64,000 nt of DNA from Maribacter cobaltidurans (GCF_002269385.1 NZ_CP022957.1:3153001-3217000); one strand, 5' to 3'; shown: positions 1 through 7,880, counted from the first letter of the stretch. Notes: generated by a model from the sequence alone, not told the origin. Translations and numbers: made by a program.

Positions 1-1
1 A

Positions 2-358
2 AAGACGCTAAAGGAGTTTATGATGGACAATATGACGGCCGAAGAGCGCGCCAAGGTTAAGGAGCCCAAATATTTCTATGAGATTACTTATGACAAACCT
101 GGAGGAATACCAATGCCGTTGATCGTAGAATATACCTATGCGGATGGTACGACCCAAAATATCACCTATCCGGCAGAAATTTGGAGAAAGAACGATGACG
201 AAGTGAGTTTGGTCATCTCCTCTACCAGTGAACTAACGGGTGTCGTTGTGGATCCCAAAATGGAAACCGCAGATATAGATACCACTAATAATTTCTGGCC
301 TAAGAAGGAAGAACAAAACGACTTTGACAAGTTCAAGGAAAATATCAAAGGAAAATAA
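2..358 (+). CDS. C-terminal end of an M1-family metallopeptidase (5'-truncated)
   Basis: The reading frame is open from the left edge, so only about the last 118 residues of a larger protein are present. The Met codon at position 20 is internal, because in-frame codons continue upstream of it. The visible part is beta-rich and contains YEITYDKPGGIPMPLIVEYT and an ending in ADIDTTNNFWPKKEEQ. As I recall, this resembles the C-terminal domain of flavobacterial M1 (gluzincin) aminopeptidases, which are exported and trim peptides. The HExxH zinc domain would lie outside the window, so the catalytic part cannot be checked. An intrinsic terminator follows 17 bases after the stop codon, so this gene ends its operon. 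Family assignment rests on the tail only and is moderately sure. Confidence 0.6.
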   Translation, partial: KTLKEFMMDNMTAEERAKVKEPKYFYEITYDKPGGIPMPLIVEYTYADGTTQNITYPAEIWRKNDDEVSLVISSTSELTGVVVDPKMETADIDTTNNFWPKKEEQNDFDKFKENIKGK

Positions 359-374
359 TCAAGAAATTTTTGTA

Positions 375-405
375 AAAAGCCCTGTTAAAGAACAGGGCTT
401 TTTTA
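375..405 (+). terminator. Intrinsic terminator after the M1 peptidase gene
   Basis: A perfect 10-bp stem (377-386 with 391-400, AAGCCCTGTT / AACAGGGCTT) with a 4-base loop is followed directly by a T-run to 404. It separates the peptidase gene from the tatA promoter. Confidence 0.9.
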
Positions 406-432
406 TTGCGCATCCAAACTTGATTATATTTG
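405..432 (+). promoter_or_regulatory. Bacteroidota-type promoter of tatA, very close to the start codon
   Basis: TATATTTG at 425-432 matches the -7 consensus TAnnTTTG exactly. A partial -33 box (ATTG, 405-408) lies 16 bases upstream. Only four bases (TAGT) separate the -7 box from the tatA ATG, so the transcript probably starts at or next to the start codon. Confidence 0.7.
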
Positions 433-436
433 TAGT

Positions 437-775
437 ATGATTTCAATACATTTTTTATTCATAAGTGGTGCCGAAATATTTTTCATCATGTTCATTGTGG
501 TGATGGTTTTTGGAGCGGATAAAATTCCTGGTATTGCCAAGGGATTGGGAAAAGGCATGAGACAATTAAGGGATGCTACGGATGATATCAAAAGGGAAAT
601 TCAACGGAGCGCCGATAAACAAGGTATAGATACCAGTGTTATTACGGATATCCAAAAGGATATAGATGACGTAAAGAGCAGTATAGATTCCGGTATCAGC
701 AAGGATATCAAAAAAGAGTTTGGTGATGTCGGAAAAAAAATAGGGGACATCTCCGGTACCATTAAGCGAAAGTAA
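437..775 (+). CDS. tatA: Twin-arginine translocase subunit TatA/TatE family
   Basis: This is the small pore-forming subunit of the Tat system, which exports folded proteins across the inner membrane. The 112-residue protein has one N-terminal membrane helix (about residues 8-27), the FGADKIP hinge motif, and an amphipathic helix rich in Gly, Lys and Arg (GLGKGMRQLRDA). A charged, probably disordered tail follows. The length is normal for flavobacterial TatA. The start is chosen because the hydrophobic segment begins at once and a -7 promoter box sits four bases before the ATG. A PAP2 phosphatase gene follows 11 bases downstream, probably in the same transcript. No tatC is nearby. TatB cannot be fully excluded, but most Bacteroidota have only TatA-type proteins. 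Confidence 0.88.
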   Translation: MISIHFLFISGAEIFFIMFIVVMVFGADKIPGIAKGLGKGMRQLRDATDDIKREIQRSADKQGIDTSVITDIQKDIDDVKSSIDSGISKDIKKEFGDVGKKIGDISGTIKRK

Positions 776-786
776 GCCCCAGGCCT

Positions 787-1359
787 ATGCTAGATTGGCT
801 TTTGGAATGGGATCGTGAAACATTGGTTTACCTAAATAATCTTGGTGTTGAAAAATATGACCCCTTTTGGGATACCGTAACGAAATACCCTCCTTGGATT
901 CCACTTTTTTTAGTCTTTCTTCTTTTAATCTTTTGGGCATTTCAATGGAGACAGGTCATAGTGCTGCTCTTGGTTCTTGGAGCCATGATTTTGTTTGTGG
1001 ATACATTGACCCACTTCACCAAATTGGGGGTGGAGAGGGTTAGACCTAACAACGATGAAGAAATACGGTCATTGATCAGAGTCCTAAGAAACCCCAAAAA
1101 CTATAGCTTCTTTTCAGGACATGCATCTATGTCCTTCTCGGTTACCACTTTCATTTATCTCTCTTTGAGACACCGTTTCCGGTGGACTTGGATATTCTAC
1201 GTATGGCCCATTTTATTTATACTAAGCCGCATTTATTTGGGGGTACACTTTCCGTTGGATGTGATTGCAGGGGCCTTGGTTGGAATATGCACGGCCTGGA
1301 TGTTCCATGCCGTTTATAAGTCCTTTATTTTACCCTACTTAGCGTTAAACCATCCCTAA
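787..1359 (+). CDS. PAP2-family membrane phosphatase
   Basis: This is an integral membrane acid phosphatase of the PAP2 superfamily, which usually removes phosphate from undecaprenyl pyrophosphate, phosphatidate or phosphatidylglycerophosphate. All three catalytic motifs are visible: K79-x6-R86-P87, then SGH at 110-112, then S147-R148-x5-H154 with D158. About five hydrophobic segments fit the family, and 190 residues is the usual length. It follows tatA by 11 bases on the same strand. Its 3' end overlaps the convergent O-methyltransferase gene by 35 bp, which is unusually long for convergent genes. The substrate cannot be told from sequence; a role in lipid carrier recycling is an inference. 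Confidence 0.87.
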   Translation: MLDWLLEWDRETLVYLNNLGVEKYDPFWDTVTKYPPWIPLFLVFLLLIFWAFQWRQVIVLLLVLGAMILFVDTLTHFTKLGVERVRPNNDEEIRSLIRVLRNPKNYSFFSGHASMSFSVTTFIYLSLRHRFRWTWIFYVWPILFILSRIYLGVHFPLDVIAGALVGICTAWMFHAVYKSFILPYLALNHP

Positions 1360-1966
1360 TGGGCAATAACACGGTATCCAATTTGGGATGATTGCTCAAT
1401 TTTTTGTTGTAATCCAATAAGACTTTTGTGGCTTTGTCTTTTTCATCCAAGGGTTCCACTACTTTTCCTGACCAAAGTACATTGTCGGAAAGGATGACAC
1501 TTCCCGGTCTTGTTTTGGGCCATACTGCTTCAAAATAATTGTCGTATTGTTTTTTCTCCGCATCAATAAATATCAAATCGAATGTAAGGTCCAAGGATGG
1601 AATGATTTCTAGGGCATCTCCAACATGCTGATGTATTCGTTCCCCATTTCCGCTCTTATCAAAATAAGTGCGTTGAATTTCATGGAGTTCCGGATTCACG
1701 TCAATGGTATGCAATTGCCCATTTTCTTGTAATCCTTCGGCCAGACAAATAGCAGAATAGCCCGTATAGGTACCTATTTCCAAAATATATTTAGGGTTTA
1801 TGATTTTAGAAATCAGACTCAGGACCCTTCCTTGGAATCGACCGGTAAGCATTCTGGGCTGAATCACTTTTAAATGAGTTTCTCTGGTAAGTTCCTGTAA
1901 TATTTCGGGTTCTTCCTGTGAATGATCGGCTAGGTAATCCTCCAGTACCTTAGATATAAAATGCAT
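1325..1966 (-). CDS. SAM-dependent O-methyltransferase (class I, COMT-like family 3)
   Basis: The protein transfers a methyl group from S-adenosylmethionine, in this family usually to catechol-type hydroxyls. The SAM-binding motif ILEIGTYTGYSAICLAEGL lies near residues 61-79, followed by the acidic ribose-binding DVNPE. Further on, FDLIFIDAEK and the SDNVLWSGKV segment hold the metal and substrate residues expected for cation-dependent family members. At 213 residues it is full length. A good -7 promoter box (TATTTTTG on the minus strand) lies 13 bases upstream of the ATG. The gene stands alone and ends inside the convergent PAP2 gene. The natural substrate is unknown. Confidence 0.9.
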   Translation of the reverse strand: MHFISKVLEDYLADHSQEEPEILQELTRETHLKVIQPRMLTGRFQGRVLSLISKIINPKYILEIGTYTGYSAICLAEGLQENGQLHTIDVNPELHEIQRTYFDKSGNGERIHQHVGDALEIIPSLDLTFDLIFIDAEKKQYDNYFEAVWPKTRPGSVILSDNVLWSGKVVEPLDEKDKATKVLLDYNKKLSNHPKLDTVLLPIRDGLTLSRVK

Positions 1967-1979
1967 GGATTTCTTTTTA

Positions 1980-1987
1980 CAAAAATA
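1980..1987 (-). promoter_or_regulatory. -7 promoter box of the O-methyltransferase gene
   Basis: CAAAAATA on the plus strand reads TATTTTTG on the minus strand, an exact TAnnTTTG match 13 bases before the ATG at 1966. No clear -33 TTTG is seen. Confidence 0.55.
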
Positions 1988-2012
1988 CCTTTTTAAGCAT
2001 TATTTTTAAAGA

Positions 2013-2498
2013 ATGGAAAATAGTAAAATGGAAAATGGGGTGACCATACGAGAGGCCGACATCCATGACCTGCAGACGCTATTAAAATTTGAGCAGGAAG
2101 TCATTTTAGCAGAACGCCCATTCGACCCCACCATTAGGCAAGGGGAAATTAGTTATTATGACCTCAGGGAATTGATAACTTCCAAAGATGCCCAGGTGTT
2201 TGTGGCATGTATAGGTAAAAGGTTGGTAGCTAGTGGATATGCAGTAATTAAGGAGGCAAGGCATTACTTGGACCATACCCATTATGGATACTTGGGATTT
2301 ATGTATACTGTTCCTGAGTATAGGGGACAAGGCATCAATGCCAAAATAATAGAGGAACTTAAAACTTGGGTTTGGTCCAAAAACCTTAAGGAAATCCGGC
2401 TCACTGTCTATGATGACAATGAGCCAGCGTTAAAAGCGTATGAAAAGGTTGGATTCAAAAGGCATATTATAGAAATGAGGTTTACGCCAGATGCCTAA
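2013..2498 (+). CDS. GNAT-family N-acetyltransferase
   Basis: This is a single-domain acetyl-CoA-dependent acetyltransferase of 161 residues. The acetyl-CoA-binding motif A is visible as YRGQGINAKIIEEL near residues 103-116, preceded by the beta strand YLGFMYTVPEY. The motif B region LTVYDDNEPALKAYEKVGF follows, which is typical of the fold. Two in-frame ATGs are possible (2013 and 2028). A near-consensus -7 box (TATTTTTA, 2001-2008) ends only four bases before the first, so the first may be read from a leaderless mRNA. It is divergent from the O-methyltransferase gene. The acceptor substrate is unknown. Confidence 0.85.
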   Translation: MENSKMENGVTIREADIHDLQTLLKFEQEVILAERPFDPTIRQGEISYYDLRELITSKDAQVFVACIGKRLVASGYAVIKEARHYLDHTHYGYLGFMYTVPEYRGQGINAKIIEELKTWVWSKNLKEIRLTVYDDNEPALKAYEKVGFKRHIIEMRFTPDA

Positions 2499-2535
2499 CC
2501 CAAAATCTGATAAGAACAATGATTTTCTTTCAATG

Positions 2536-2562
2536 GTATATCCCTACTTTTACAGGATATAC
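2536..2562. repeat. Inverted repeat upstream of kynureninase
   Basis: GTATATCC (2536-2543) and GGATATAC (2555-2562) are a perfect 8-bp inverted repeat with an 11-base spacer, 81 bases before the kynU ATG. It could be an operator or an RNA hairpin. It lies inside a 17-codon ORF starting at 2519. Confidence 0.4.
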
Positions 2563-2643
2563 AAGAAAATAAAATATCAAGGGCATCAACCTAAAGTAAT
2601 AACATCATCCTCTGAGTTGGTTTTCCCTTAAAAATAAAGATCT

Positions 2644-3915
2644 ATGAAGTTTGAAAATACCCTGGAATTTGCCCAAGAATTGGATAAAAGGGACCCATTG
2701 GCCAAATACCGCAATGAGTTTGTCTATCCTAAGGTAAAAGGTAAAGAGGTTATTTATTTCACAGGAAATTCTTTGGGACTACAACCAAAACGCTCTAAAG
2801 AATTTGTGGACGAGATTATGAAGGATTGGGCCGAATTGGCCGTAGAGGGACACTTTTATGCAAACAGACCATGGTGGGACTATCATGAGCGGCTAGCCAA
2901 TCCTTTGGCCAAAGTGGTAGGCGCCCGCCCTGAAGAAATCACCGTGATGAACACTTTGAGCGTAAATCTCCATTTGCTTATGGTTTCCTTTTATACCCCA
3001 AATCCAAAACGGTACAAAATAGTATGTGAGGAAAAGGCATTTCCCAGTGATCAATATATGCTCCAAAGTCAAGTAAGGTTTCATGGTTTTGACCCTGAAA
3101 ATGCCATCGTTGAGGTTAAAAAACGGGAGGGTGAGCATTATTGGAGGACTGAGGATATTCTGGCTAAAATTGATGAAGTAGGGGATGAGCTTGCCCTGGT
3201 CCTGATTGGTGGCGTTAATTATTATAATGGACAGGTTATGGATATGAAGGCGATTACCGAGGCTGGTAAGGCCGTTGGGGCAAATGTGGGTTGGGACCTG
3301 GCCCATGCCGTTGGTAACGTTGCGCTTGAACTCCATGATTGGAATGCCGATTTTGCCGCATGGTGCAGTTATAAGTACATGAACAGTGGGCCTGGAAATG
3401 CATCAGGCGTATTTATACATGAAAGACATTTGAACAGAAAGGACATTCCAAGGTTCGAGGGTTGGTGGGGTACCAAAAAAGAGGAACGGTTCTTAATGAA
3501 GCCGCAGTTTGAGCCCATGTCCAATGCAGATGCCTGGCAAATCAGTAACCCCCCTGTCCTATCGCTGGCACCTTATTTAGCTTCATTGGAACTTTTTGAA
3601 GAAGTGGGGATGCAGGCCCTGATTGAAAAACAAAAATCCATCACGTCGTATTTGGAGTTTGTTTTAGGGGAAATCGATAAAGATGTTGATAGCAGTTTTG
3701 AAATTATTACCCCCCAGGAGAGGGGTTGTCAACTTTCCGTTTTCCTGCATGGACAAGGTAAAGTATTGTTCAACTATCTCATGGACCATGGGGTAATCGT
3801 TGATTGGCGTGAACCTAATGTGATACGTTTGGCACCGGCCCCTTTTTATTGTTCATTTGAGGAAATGTATCGTTTTGGACAAATATTGAAAGAAGGTATT
3901 CTGAATAAAGATTAA
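2644..3915 (+). CDS. kynU: Kynureninase
   Basis: This PLP-dependent enzyme cleaves kynurenine to anthranilate plus alanine, or 3-hydroxykynurenine to 3-hydroxyanthranilate plus alanine. The fold-type I features are visible: GWDLAHAVGNVALELHDW (cofactor aspartate region), the Schiff-base lysine K244 in WCSYKYMNSGPG, and the RFEGWWGT segment typical of kynureninases. The C-terminal VDWREPNVIRLAPAPFYCSF is also characteristic. At 423 residues it is full length. An MFS transporter follows 9 bases downstream, almost surely in the same operon. The partner kmo is encoded about 10 kb away (13227-14579). Together they point to tryptophan degradation toward NAD or 3-hydroxyanthranilate. Confidence 0.96.
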   Translation: MKFENTLEFAQELDKRDPLAKYRNEFVYPKVKGKEVIYFTGNSLGLQPKRSKEFVDEIMKDWAELAVEGHFYANRPWWDYHERLANPLAKVVGARPEEITVMNTLSVNLHLLMVSFYTPNPKRYKIVCEEKAFPSDQYMLQSQVRFHGFDPENAIVEVKKREGEHYWRTEDILAKIDEVGDELALVLIGGVNYYNGQVMDMKAITEAGKAVGANVGWDLAHAVGNVALELHDWNADFAAWCSYKYMNSGPGNASGVFIHERHLNRKDIPRFEGWWGTKKEERFLMKPQFEPMSNADAWQISNPPVLSLAPYLASLELFEEVGMQALIEKQKSITSYLEFVLGEIDKDVDSSFEIITPQERGCQLSVFLHGQGKVLFNYLMDHGVIVDWREPNVIRLAPAPFYCSFEEMYRFGQILKEGILNKD

Positions 3916-3924
3916 TACACTTGG

Positions 3925-5073
3925 ATGAGGTCACTAGGATTAATTTTCTTGAATGCACGGTATTTTGGTCCCTCATGGGTTTTTGCAAGTATCAATATTC
4001 TTTTTGGGACCTGGGCCATTTATATTCCTACGGTAAAGGAAAATCTTGGAATAGATAAGTCCCAATTGGGAATTGCCATTTTTTGTCTTTCACTTGGGGT
4101 GTTTATCGTTTTTCCCTTTGCGTCATCCATCATTAATCGAATTGGGGTAGGGAAGGCGACTTGGTACGGTGTACTTATTAGTTGTTGTACCGCTATTTTA
4201 CCGCTTTTGAGTCCTAACTATTATATGCTGATGGGTAGTCTGTTTTTGTTCGGTGCTTCCAATGGGTTTACGGATATATCCATGAACACCTTGGTCACGG
4301 AACTGGAAAAAAAGGATGGCGCAAAATTTATGTCGGCTTCCCATGGGTTCTATAGTTTGGGGGGCGTTTTGGCAGGTTTGGGAAGCTTTTTGATTGGACC
4401 TTTGGATAATCCAGTGCTTCATATGGCCATGGCGATTACCCTAGTGTTCATTGTTAATTTCATATTCCATAAAAACTATGTAAATGAAATTGCAGCTACC
4501 ATTGAAAAGGATACTTTTAGCTTGAAATTGTTTAAACCCTTATTATTGTTGGGGCTCATTTCCTTTATTGCCATGGGGAGCGAAGGTGCCATTGTGGATT
4601 GGAGCGGCTTGTACCTAAAAGAAGTCAGTTTGGCCCCTGAAGCCTTATGGGGTGCCGGATTTTTAGGTTTTCAGGTGACGATGACCTTAGGTCGGTTTTT
4701 GGGTGATGGGGTAAGCGCCAGTATCGGGTCGGTAAAAATGGTGGCCTTGGGTACTTTGTTAAGTATTATCGGGTATGTTTTGGTCTTGACCACATCCACG
4801 TACATGGCAATTACGGGTTTTGCAATCTGTGGTCTGGGCTTTTCCGCTATGGTGCCGGAATTGTTTAGAATAGGCGGAAATGTAAAGGGTGTAGAATCTT
4901 CCAAAGGCGTTTCCTTTATCGCTGGTGCCGGATATTCCGGTTTCCTGTGTGCTCCACCTATTTTGGGTTTTTTGGCGGACAATTATTCCCTTAAAACAAG
5001 TTTTATAGTGCTTTTGGGAGTGGCTTTGTTTATTCTTGGGGCGACGGCCATTCTCAAGAAAAGAAGGGGATAG
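3925..5073 (+). CDS. Major facilitator superfamily transporter
   Basis: This is a 382-residue inner-membrane protein with about 12 hydrophobic segments and a central loop near residues 185-200 (NEIAATIEKDTFSLKLFK). It resembles the small MFS branch that includes fucose-permease and YbjJ-like proteins. WASINILFGTWAIYIP-like and GFTDISMNTLVTELE segments are recognisable, and the latter is a typical motif of this branch. It starts 9 bases after kynU stops, so it is probably co-transcribed. The context suggests movement of a kynurenine-pathway product or of an aromatic amino acid, but that is inference and the substrate is unknown. The 3' end faces a convergent gene, with no terminator visible in the 23-base gap. 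Confidence 0.85.
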   Translation: MRSLGLIFLNARYFGPSWVFASINILFGTWAIYIPTVKENLGIDKSQLGIAIFCLSLGVFIVFPFASSIINRIGVGKATWYGVLISCCTAILPLLSPNYYMLMGSLFLFGASNGFTDISMNTLVTELEKKDGAKFMSASHGFYSLGGVLAGLGSFLIGPLDNPVLHMAMAITLVFIVNFIFHKNYVNEIAATIEKDTFSLKLFKPLLLLGLISFIAMGSEGAIVDWSGLYLKEVSLAPEALWGAGFLGFQVTMTLGRFLGDGVSASIGSVKMVALGTLLSIIGYVLVLTTSTYMAITGFAICGLGFSAMVPELFRIGGNVKGVESSKGVSFIAGAGYSGFLCAPPILGFLADNYSLKTSFIVLLGVALFILGATAILKKRRG

Positions 5074-5096
5074 GGGAGGTGATAGGTATGTTTGCC

Positions 5097-6263
5097 TCAA
5101 TTCATGTTACCTCTTGTCTTTAACCCCAAGGTTCCCTGTCCCATGGTATCGATAAACTTTTTGATTTCCTCCGTTAGGGGAAGCCAGGACTGTTGCTCCC
5201 AATAATCTGCATTGTACGGATGTTTTAACTTAAAAATATCCTTGTGCTCATTGACGTTGCTTTTTATCTTTTCATTGCCAAAGCTTTCTGGGGTGTATAA
5301 GGTGATTTCCATATCGTAAACATCGGGCATAGGATGTTGTTCCGTTTTTACTTCTAAGGAAAACGTACGTTTTGCCCTATGCAGATAATAAAGCCCTTTT
5401 TCCGCATTTTCCTTAAAATACATGGAAGAACTTCCTTTAAGAAAATGGGAATATTTATCCTCTGCTGGATTAGGACTATTTATAGCTCCTTGGCTAACAA
5501 CTTCAAAAGATAAAATGGCATTGTTTTCTCCGTTGATAATGTAGTGGCCCTTCGCACTACTGCCATCTTCTGAAGGAAGCGAATTGAATTCGACCCGTAT
5601 CTCCTCACTATTCTCATAGGGCTTTTCAATTACTTCAAACTCCGGACCCATGGCGTTCAACCGCATAAATTCGCCAAAGATGTTATAAAGCGAAGGAAGC
5701 TCAAAGTATATGCCATGCTCGTCTCTAATAATGCCTAATTGGCGCATTTCAGCCAATTGCACTTGATAATCCTTTTTTTCCATTTCCAGACCATTACCGT
5801 AAATAGAGGTTTTACGTAGTAAGGTTCCCGTCATATCCTGCATGCGAACCAAGCTATCGTTTTTTCTGAGTAAAGCCCGGATGAAAAAGGTTTCCATGTG
5901 CGGTTTCAATAAATAATTGGAATTTATGGAATCCTTGATTCTTTGAAGGATGGTTTTGGCATTGGTAACGATTACCTCGTCCAGGGCCACCACCTTTTTT
6001 TTAAGGTAGATCGTGTCGGTCAAGGCTTCTGTTAGGAGTACCTTTTTTTTATAGCCGTTTCTAAAAAGAATGACCGTATCCAGTAAAGTTTTTATGAAGA
6101 ACCTACCTTCGGTATTGCTGATTGTGCTGTTGTTCCTATTGAATACATGTACAAATTCTAAAGGGGTATGTTCATCGGCATCCATTATGATACCTTCAAA
6201 TTCAGTTTGGGAGTGTAGTAAAGTACAAGACAGATAAAGAAATAGTAACAGGCAATTTCTCAT
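5097..6263 (-). CDS. Secreted carboxypeptidase-like regulatory-domain protein
   Basis: This is a 388-residue exported protein of unknown function. An N-terminal signal peptide ends near LLHSQ (about residue 19). Residues about 20-75 form a carboxypeptidase D regulatory-like (CarbopepD_reg_2) beta-sandwich, seen as FEGIIMDADEHTPLEFVHVF and NTEGRFFI. In Bacteroidota this domain is common at the front of TonB-dependent receptors and related surface proteins. The rest is rich in beta strands without a domain I recognise, and there is no plug or barrel of a TonB receptor. It lies 32 bases downstream of a lipoprotein gene on the same strand, suggesting a two-gene envelope operon. Confidence 0.75.
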   Translation of the reverse strand: MRNCLLLFLYLSCTLLHSQTEFEGIIMDADEHTPLEFVHVFNRNNSTISNTEGRFFIKTLLDTVILFRNGYKKKVLLTEALTDTIYLKKKVVALDEVIVTNAKTILQRIKDSINSNYLLKPHMETFFIRALLRKNDSLVRMQDMTGTLLRKTSIYGNGLEMEKKDYQVQLAEMRQLGIIRDEHGIYFELPSLYNIFGEFMRLNAMGPEFEVIEKPYENSEEIRVEFNSLPSEDGSSAKGHYIINGENNAILSFEVVSQGAINSPNPAEDKYSHFLKGSSSMYFKENAEKGLYYLHRAKRTFSLEVKTEQHPMPDVYDMEITLYTPESFGNEKIKSNVNEHKDIFKLKHPYNADYWEQQSWLPLTEEIKKFIDTMGQGTLGLKTRGNMN

Positions 6264-6295
6264 AACCCTATTATAATTATCTAAATCATTTGTAA

Positions 6296-6976
6296 TTATT
6301 CTACCTCAATTCCCGTGAAGTATAGTTGAAAATTGCCTTCGCCCATTTTGTGCATGGTGGCGATATTAAGCCCATCAAAATTTTTGTAGTCTTCCCAACT
6401 GGTTACCATATTGGGCTCTTCTTGATTGCCTCTTCTAAAAACCCATTCTTTGATGACATGGTCATCTCCAAAATAAAAGTCATAGGCATCACCCGGCGTA
6501 TATCCACCTTCGTTCCCATAAACGATGGTCAATTGTTGCAAGGTATCCTGGCTCATGGGAGCTTGAACGGCATCTTGGTGTTCATAAGTGAAACTGTTTT
6601 GGTCCCAGACCAATTGATAGGGCGCCAACATCCAATATTTGTCATTAATGAAACCGGCATCCGTTTTTGCGATTACACTATCCATTTCTTTTCGGTTATA
6701 ACTAAGCGTATCCTCGTGGGTCATGAAAACTACATCATTGGTTCTGGGGTTCCATTGCCAAGTGCGCTCAAAATGGGAAGAATCCCTATCTACGTTAAAT
6801 GTGAACTTTATGCGCTCTATGTTCCTCCAATTGTCATATCCGTTGGCTTGGGCTATTTTTTCCAATATGGTATTTTCTTTTTCAACCATTTCTTGTTCTT
6901 GCTCCTTTTTCCCATTGCTTTTGCAACTACTTATTAAAATCAAAAGGAGAATTTGTAAAACGAAGGTTTTTTTCAT
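6296..6976 (-). CDS. Putative lipoprotein of unknown function
   Basis: This is a 226-residue protein with a lipoprotein signal peptide: a basic start, a hydrophobic stretch and the lipobox LISSC with Cys at about residue 18. It is followed by a Lys/Glu-rich linker. The mature part has AQANGYDNWRNIERIKFTFN and several aromatic beta strands. This resembles the outer-membrane lipoprotein LolB/LppX-like fold found in flavobacterial proteins that start with an ANGG(Y/W)-type motif, but I cannot assign a family. It is the first gene of a likely operon with 5097-6263. The upstream region is shared with the divergent sigma-factor gene. Confidence 0.65.
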   Translation of the reverse strand: MKKTFVLQILLLILISSCKSNGKKEQEQEMVEKENTILEKIAQANGYDNWRNIERIKFTFNVDRDSSHFERTWQWNPRTNDVVFMTHEDTLSYNRKEMDSVIAKTDAGFINDKYWMLAPYQLVWDQNSFTYEHQDAVQAPMSQDTLQQLTIVYGNEGGYTPGDAYDFYFGDDHVIKEWVFRRGNQEEPNMVTSWEDYKNFDGLNIATMHKMGEGNFQLYFTGIEVE

Positions 6977-7024
6977 TGCGATTATGATTTATAGTTCAAG
7001 ATAACAATAACAGAAACTTTAACC

Positions 7025-7032
7025 TATTTTTG
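7025..7032 (+). promoter_or_regulatory. -7 promoter box of the sigma factor-MscS operon
   Basis: TATTTTTG matches TAnnTTTG exactly and lies 23 bases before the GTG start at 7056. I do not see a -33 TTTG at the usual distance. Confidence 0.5.
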
Positions 7033-7055
7033 GAATTCATAATAATTTTTAGAGG

Positions 7056-7685
7056 GTGACCTTTTTACGCAAACTGTGTCTTATTATCATAAGTAACCAA
7101 TTCAAAACAAAATTGGATGCTAATGACCCTTACAAGGACGTTACGGATGAGGATCTGGTGAAGGAGATAGTGGCCAAAAAGGATTCCATGCTATTTGGTG
7201 TTCTTTATGATCGATATGCGAAAATGGTGTACAATAAGTGTTACGGATTTGCCAAATCACAAAAGGAGGCGGAGGACCTTACACAAGATGTGTTTTTAAT
7301 GGTATTCGTGAAATTGGCCTCGTTTCAAGGAAAATCAAAATTTTCAACTTGGCTATACTCGTTTACCTATAACTTTTGCGTTAATTATGTCAACCGGGAC
7401 AAGGGCAGGAAAATCAGTGATAGGTCCAATGATATAAGTGGCGAGGAATACAGATTGTCCCAGGAGGTGACAGATGAACATTTATTGGAGTTGCAGGTAG
7501 AAAAATTGAAACAGGCATTGGATATGATACCTGGAGAGGATAAGACGATTTTAATGCTCAAGTACCAAGACGGGGTTTCTATTAAGGAATTGGAATCAAC
7601 ATTGGATCTTGGTAGTAGTGCCGTAAAAATGAGATTAAAAAGAGCCAAAGCCAAAGTCATAGAAGCTTATAATTCATTACCCTAA
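7056..7685 (+). CDS. RNA polymerase sigma factor, sigma-70 (ECF) family
   Basis: This is an alternative sigma factor of 209 residues. Region 2 is visible as LFGVLYDRYAKMVYNKCYGF followed by DLTQDVFLMVFVKLASFQGK and STWLYSFTYNFCVNYV. Region 4 is the helix-turn-helix VSIKELESTLDLGSSAVKMRLKRAKAKV. No ATG is available before region 2; GTG at 7056 is the best usable start, with a TTG at about 7113 as an alternative. The true N-terminus may be near SNQFKTKLDAND. The stop codon overlaps the start of a 62-residue protein by one base (TAATG), and an MscS-like channel follows. There is no recognisable anti-sigma gene in the operon, so one of these two partners may play that role (inference). Confidence 0.9.
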   Translation: MTFLRKLCLIIISNQFKTKLDANDPYKDVTDEDLVKEIVAKKDSMLFGVLYDRYAKMVYNKCYGFAKSQKEAEDLTQDVFLMVFVKLASFQGKSKFSTWLYSFTYNFCVNYVNRDKGRKISDRSNDISGEEYRLSQEVTDEHLLELQVEKLKQALDMIPGEDKTILMLKYQDGVSIKELESTLDLGSSAVKMRLKRAKAKVIEAYNSLP

Positions 7686-7873
7686 TGTTAGAGCAGGACC
7701 AAAATCCATTTAAGAAAATGCAGGGAGATCTTAAGGATGTCCCACCGGAGCTACGTCAGAAGGTGATGAATGATGTTGCCTTGGCCAAACTCATTATGGA
7801 AATGGCAACCTTGTTTACCTCTAATTACGGCAGTCTTATCGAAGGACTTTTAAAAACCAATAAAACTAAATAA
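7685..7873 (+). CDS. Small conserved protein between a sigma factor and a channel
   Basis: This is a 62-residue soluble, helical protein that I cannot assign to a named family. The sequence has a proline-led helix start (DVPPELRQKVMNDVALAKLI) and an amphipathic helix ending in MATLFTSNYGSLIEG. It is translationally coupled to the sigma factor by a one-base TAATG overlap. The MscS-like gene starts 7 bases after its stop. A protein this small, stitched to a sigma-factor stop codon, could bind the sigma factor as a mini anti-sigma or adaptor. That is inference from position only. It has no signal peptide, membrane helix or Cys cluster. Confidence 0.75.
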   Translation: MLEQDQNPFKKMQGDLKDVPPELRQKVMNDVALAKLIMEMATLFTSNYGSLIEGLLKTNKTK

Positions 7874-7880
7874 CGGAACT

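Noticed and set aside
2893-3336. A 147-codon minus-strand frame inside kynU
   Set aside because: kynU is fully conserved on the plus strand. The antisense frame has no family resemblance.
4759-5100. Two overlapping minus-strand frames at the 3' end of the MFS gene
   Set aside because: The MFS reading frame is continuous with membrane helices to its stop; these frames have Lys/Pro-rich random composition.
6326-6937. A 203-codon plus-strand frame opposite the lipoprotein gene
   Set aside because: The minus-strand frame has a clear lipoprotein signal and normal composition. The plus frame is a shadow without recognisable features.
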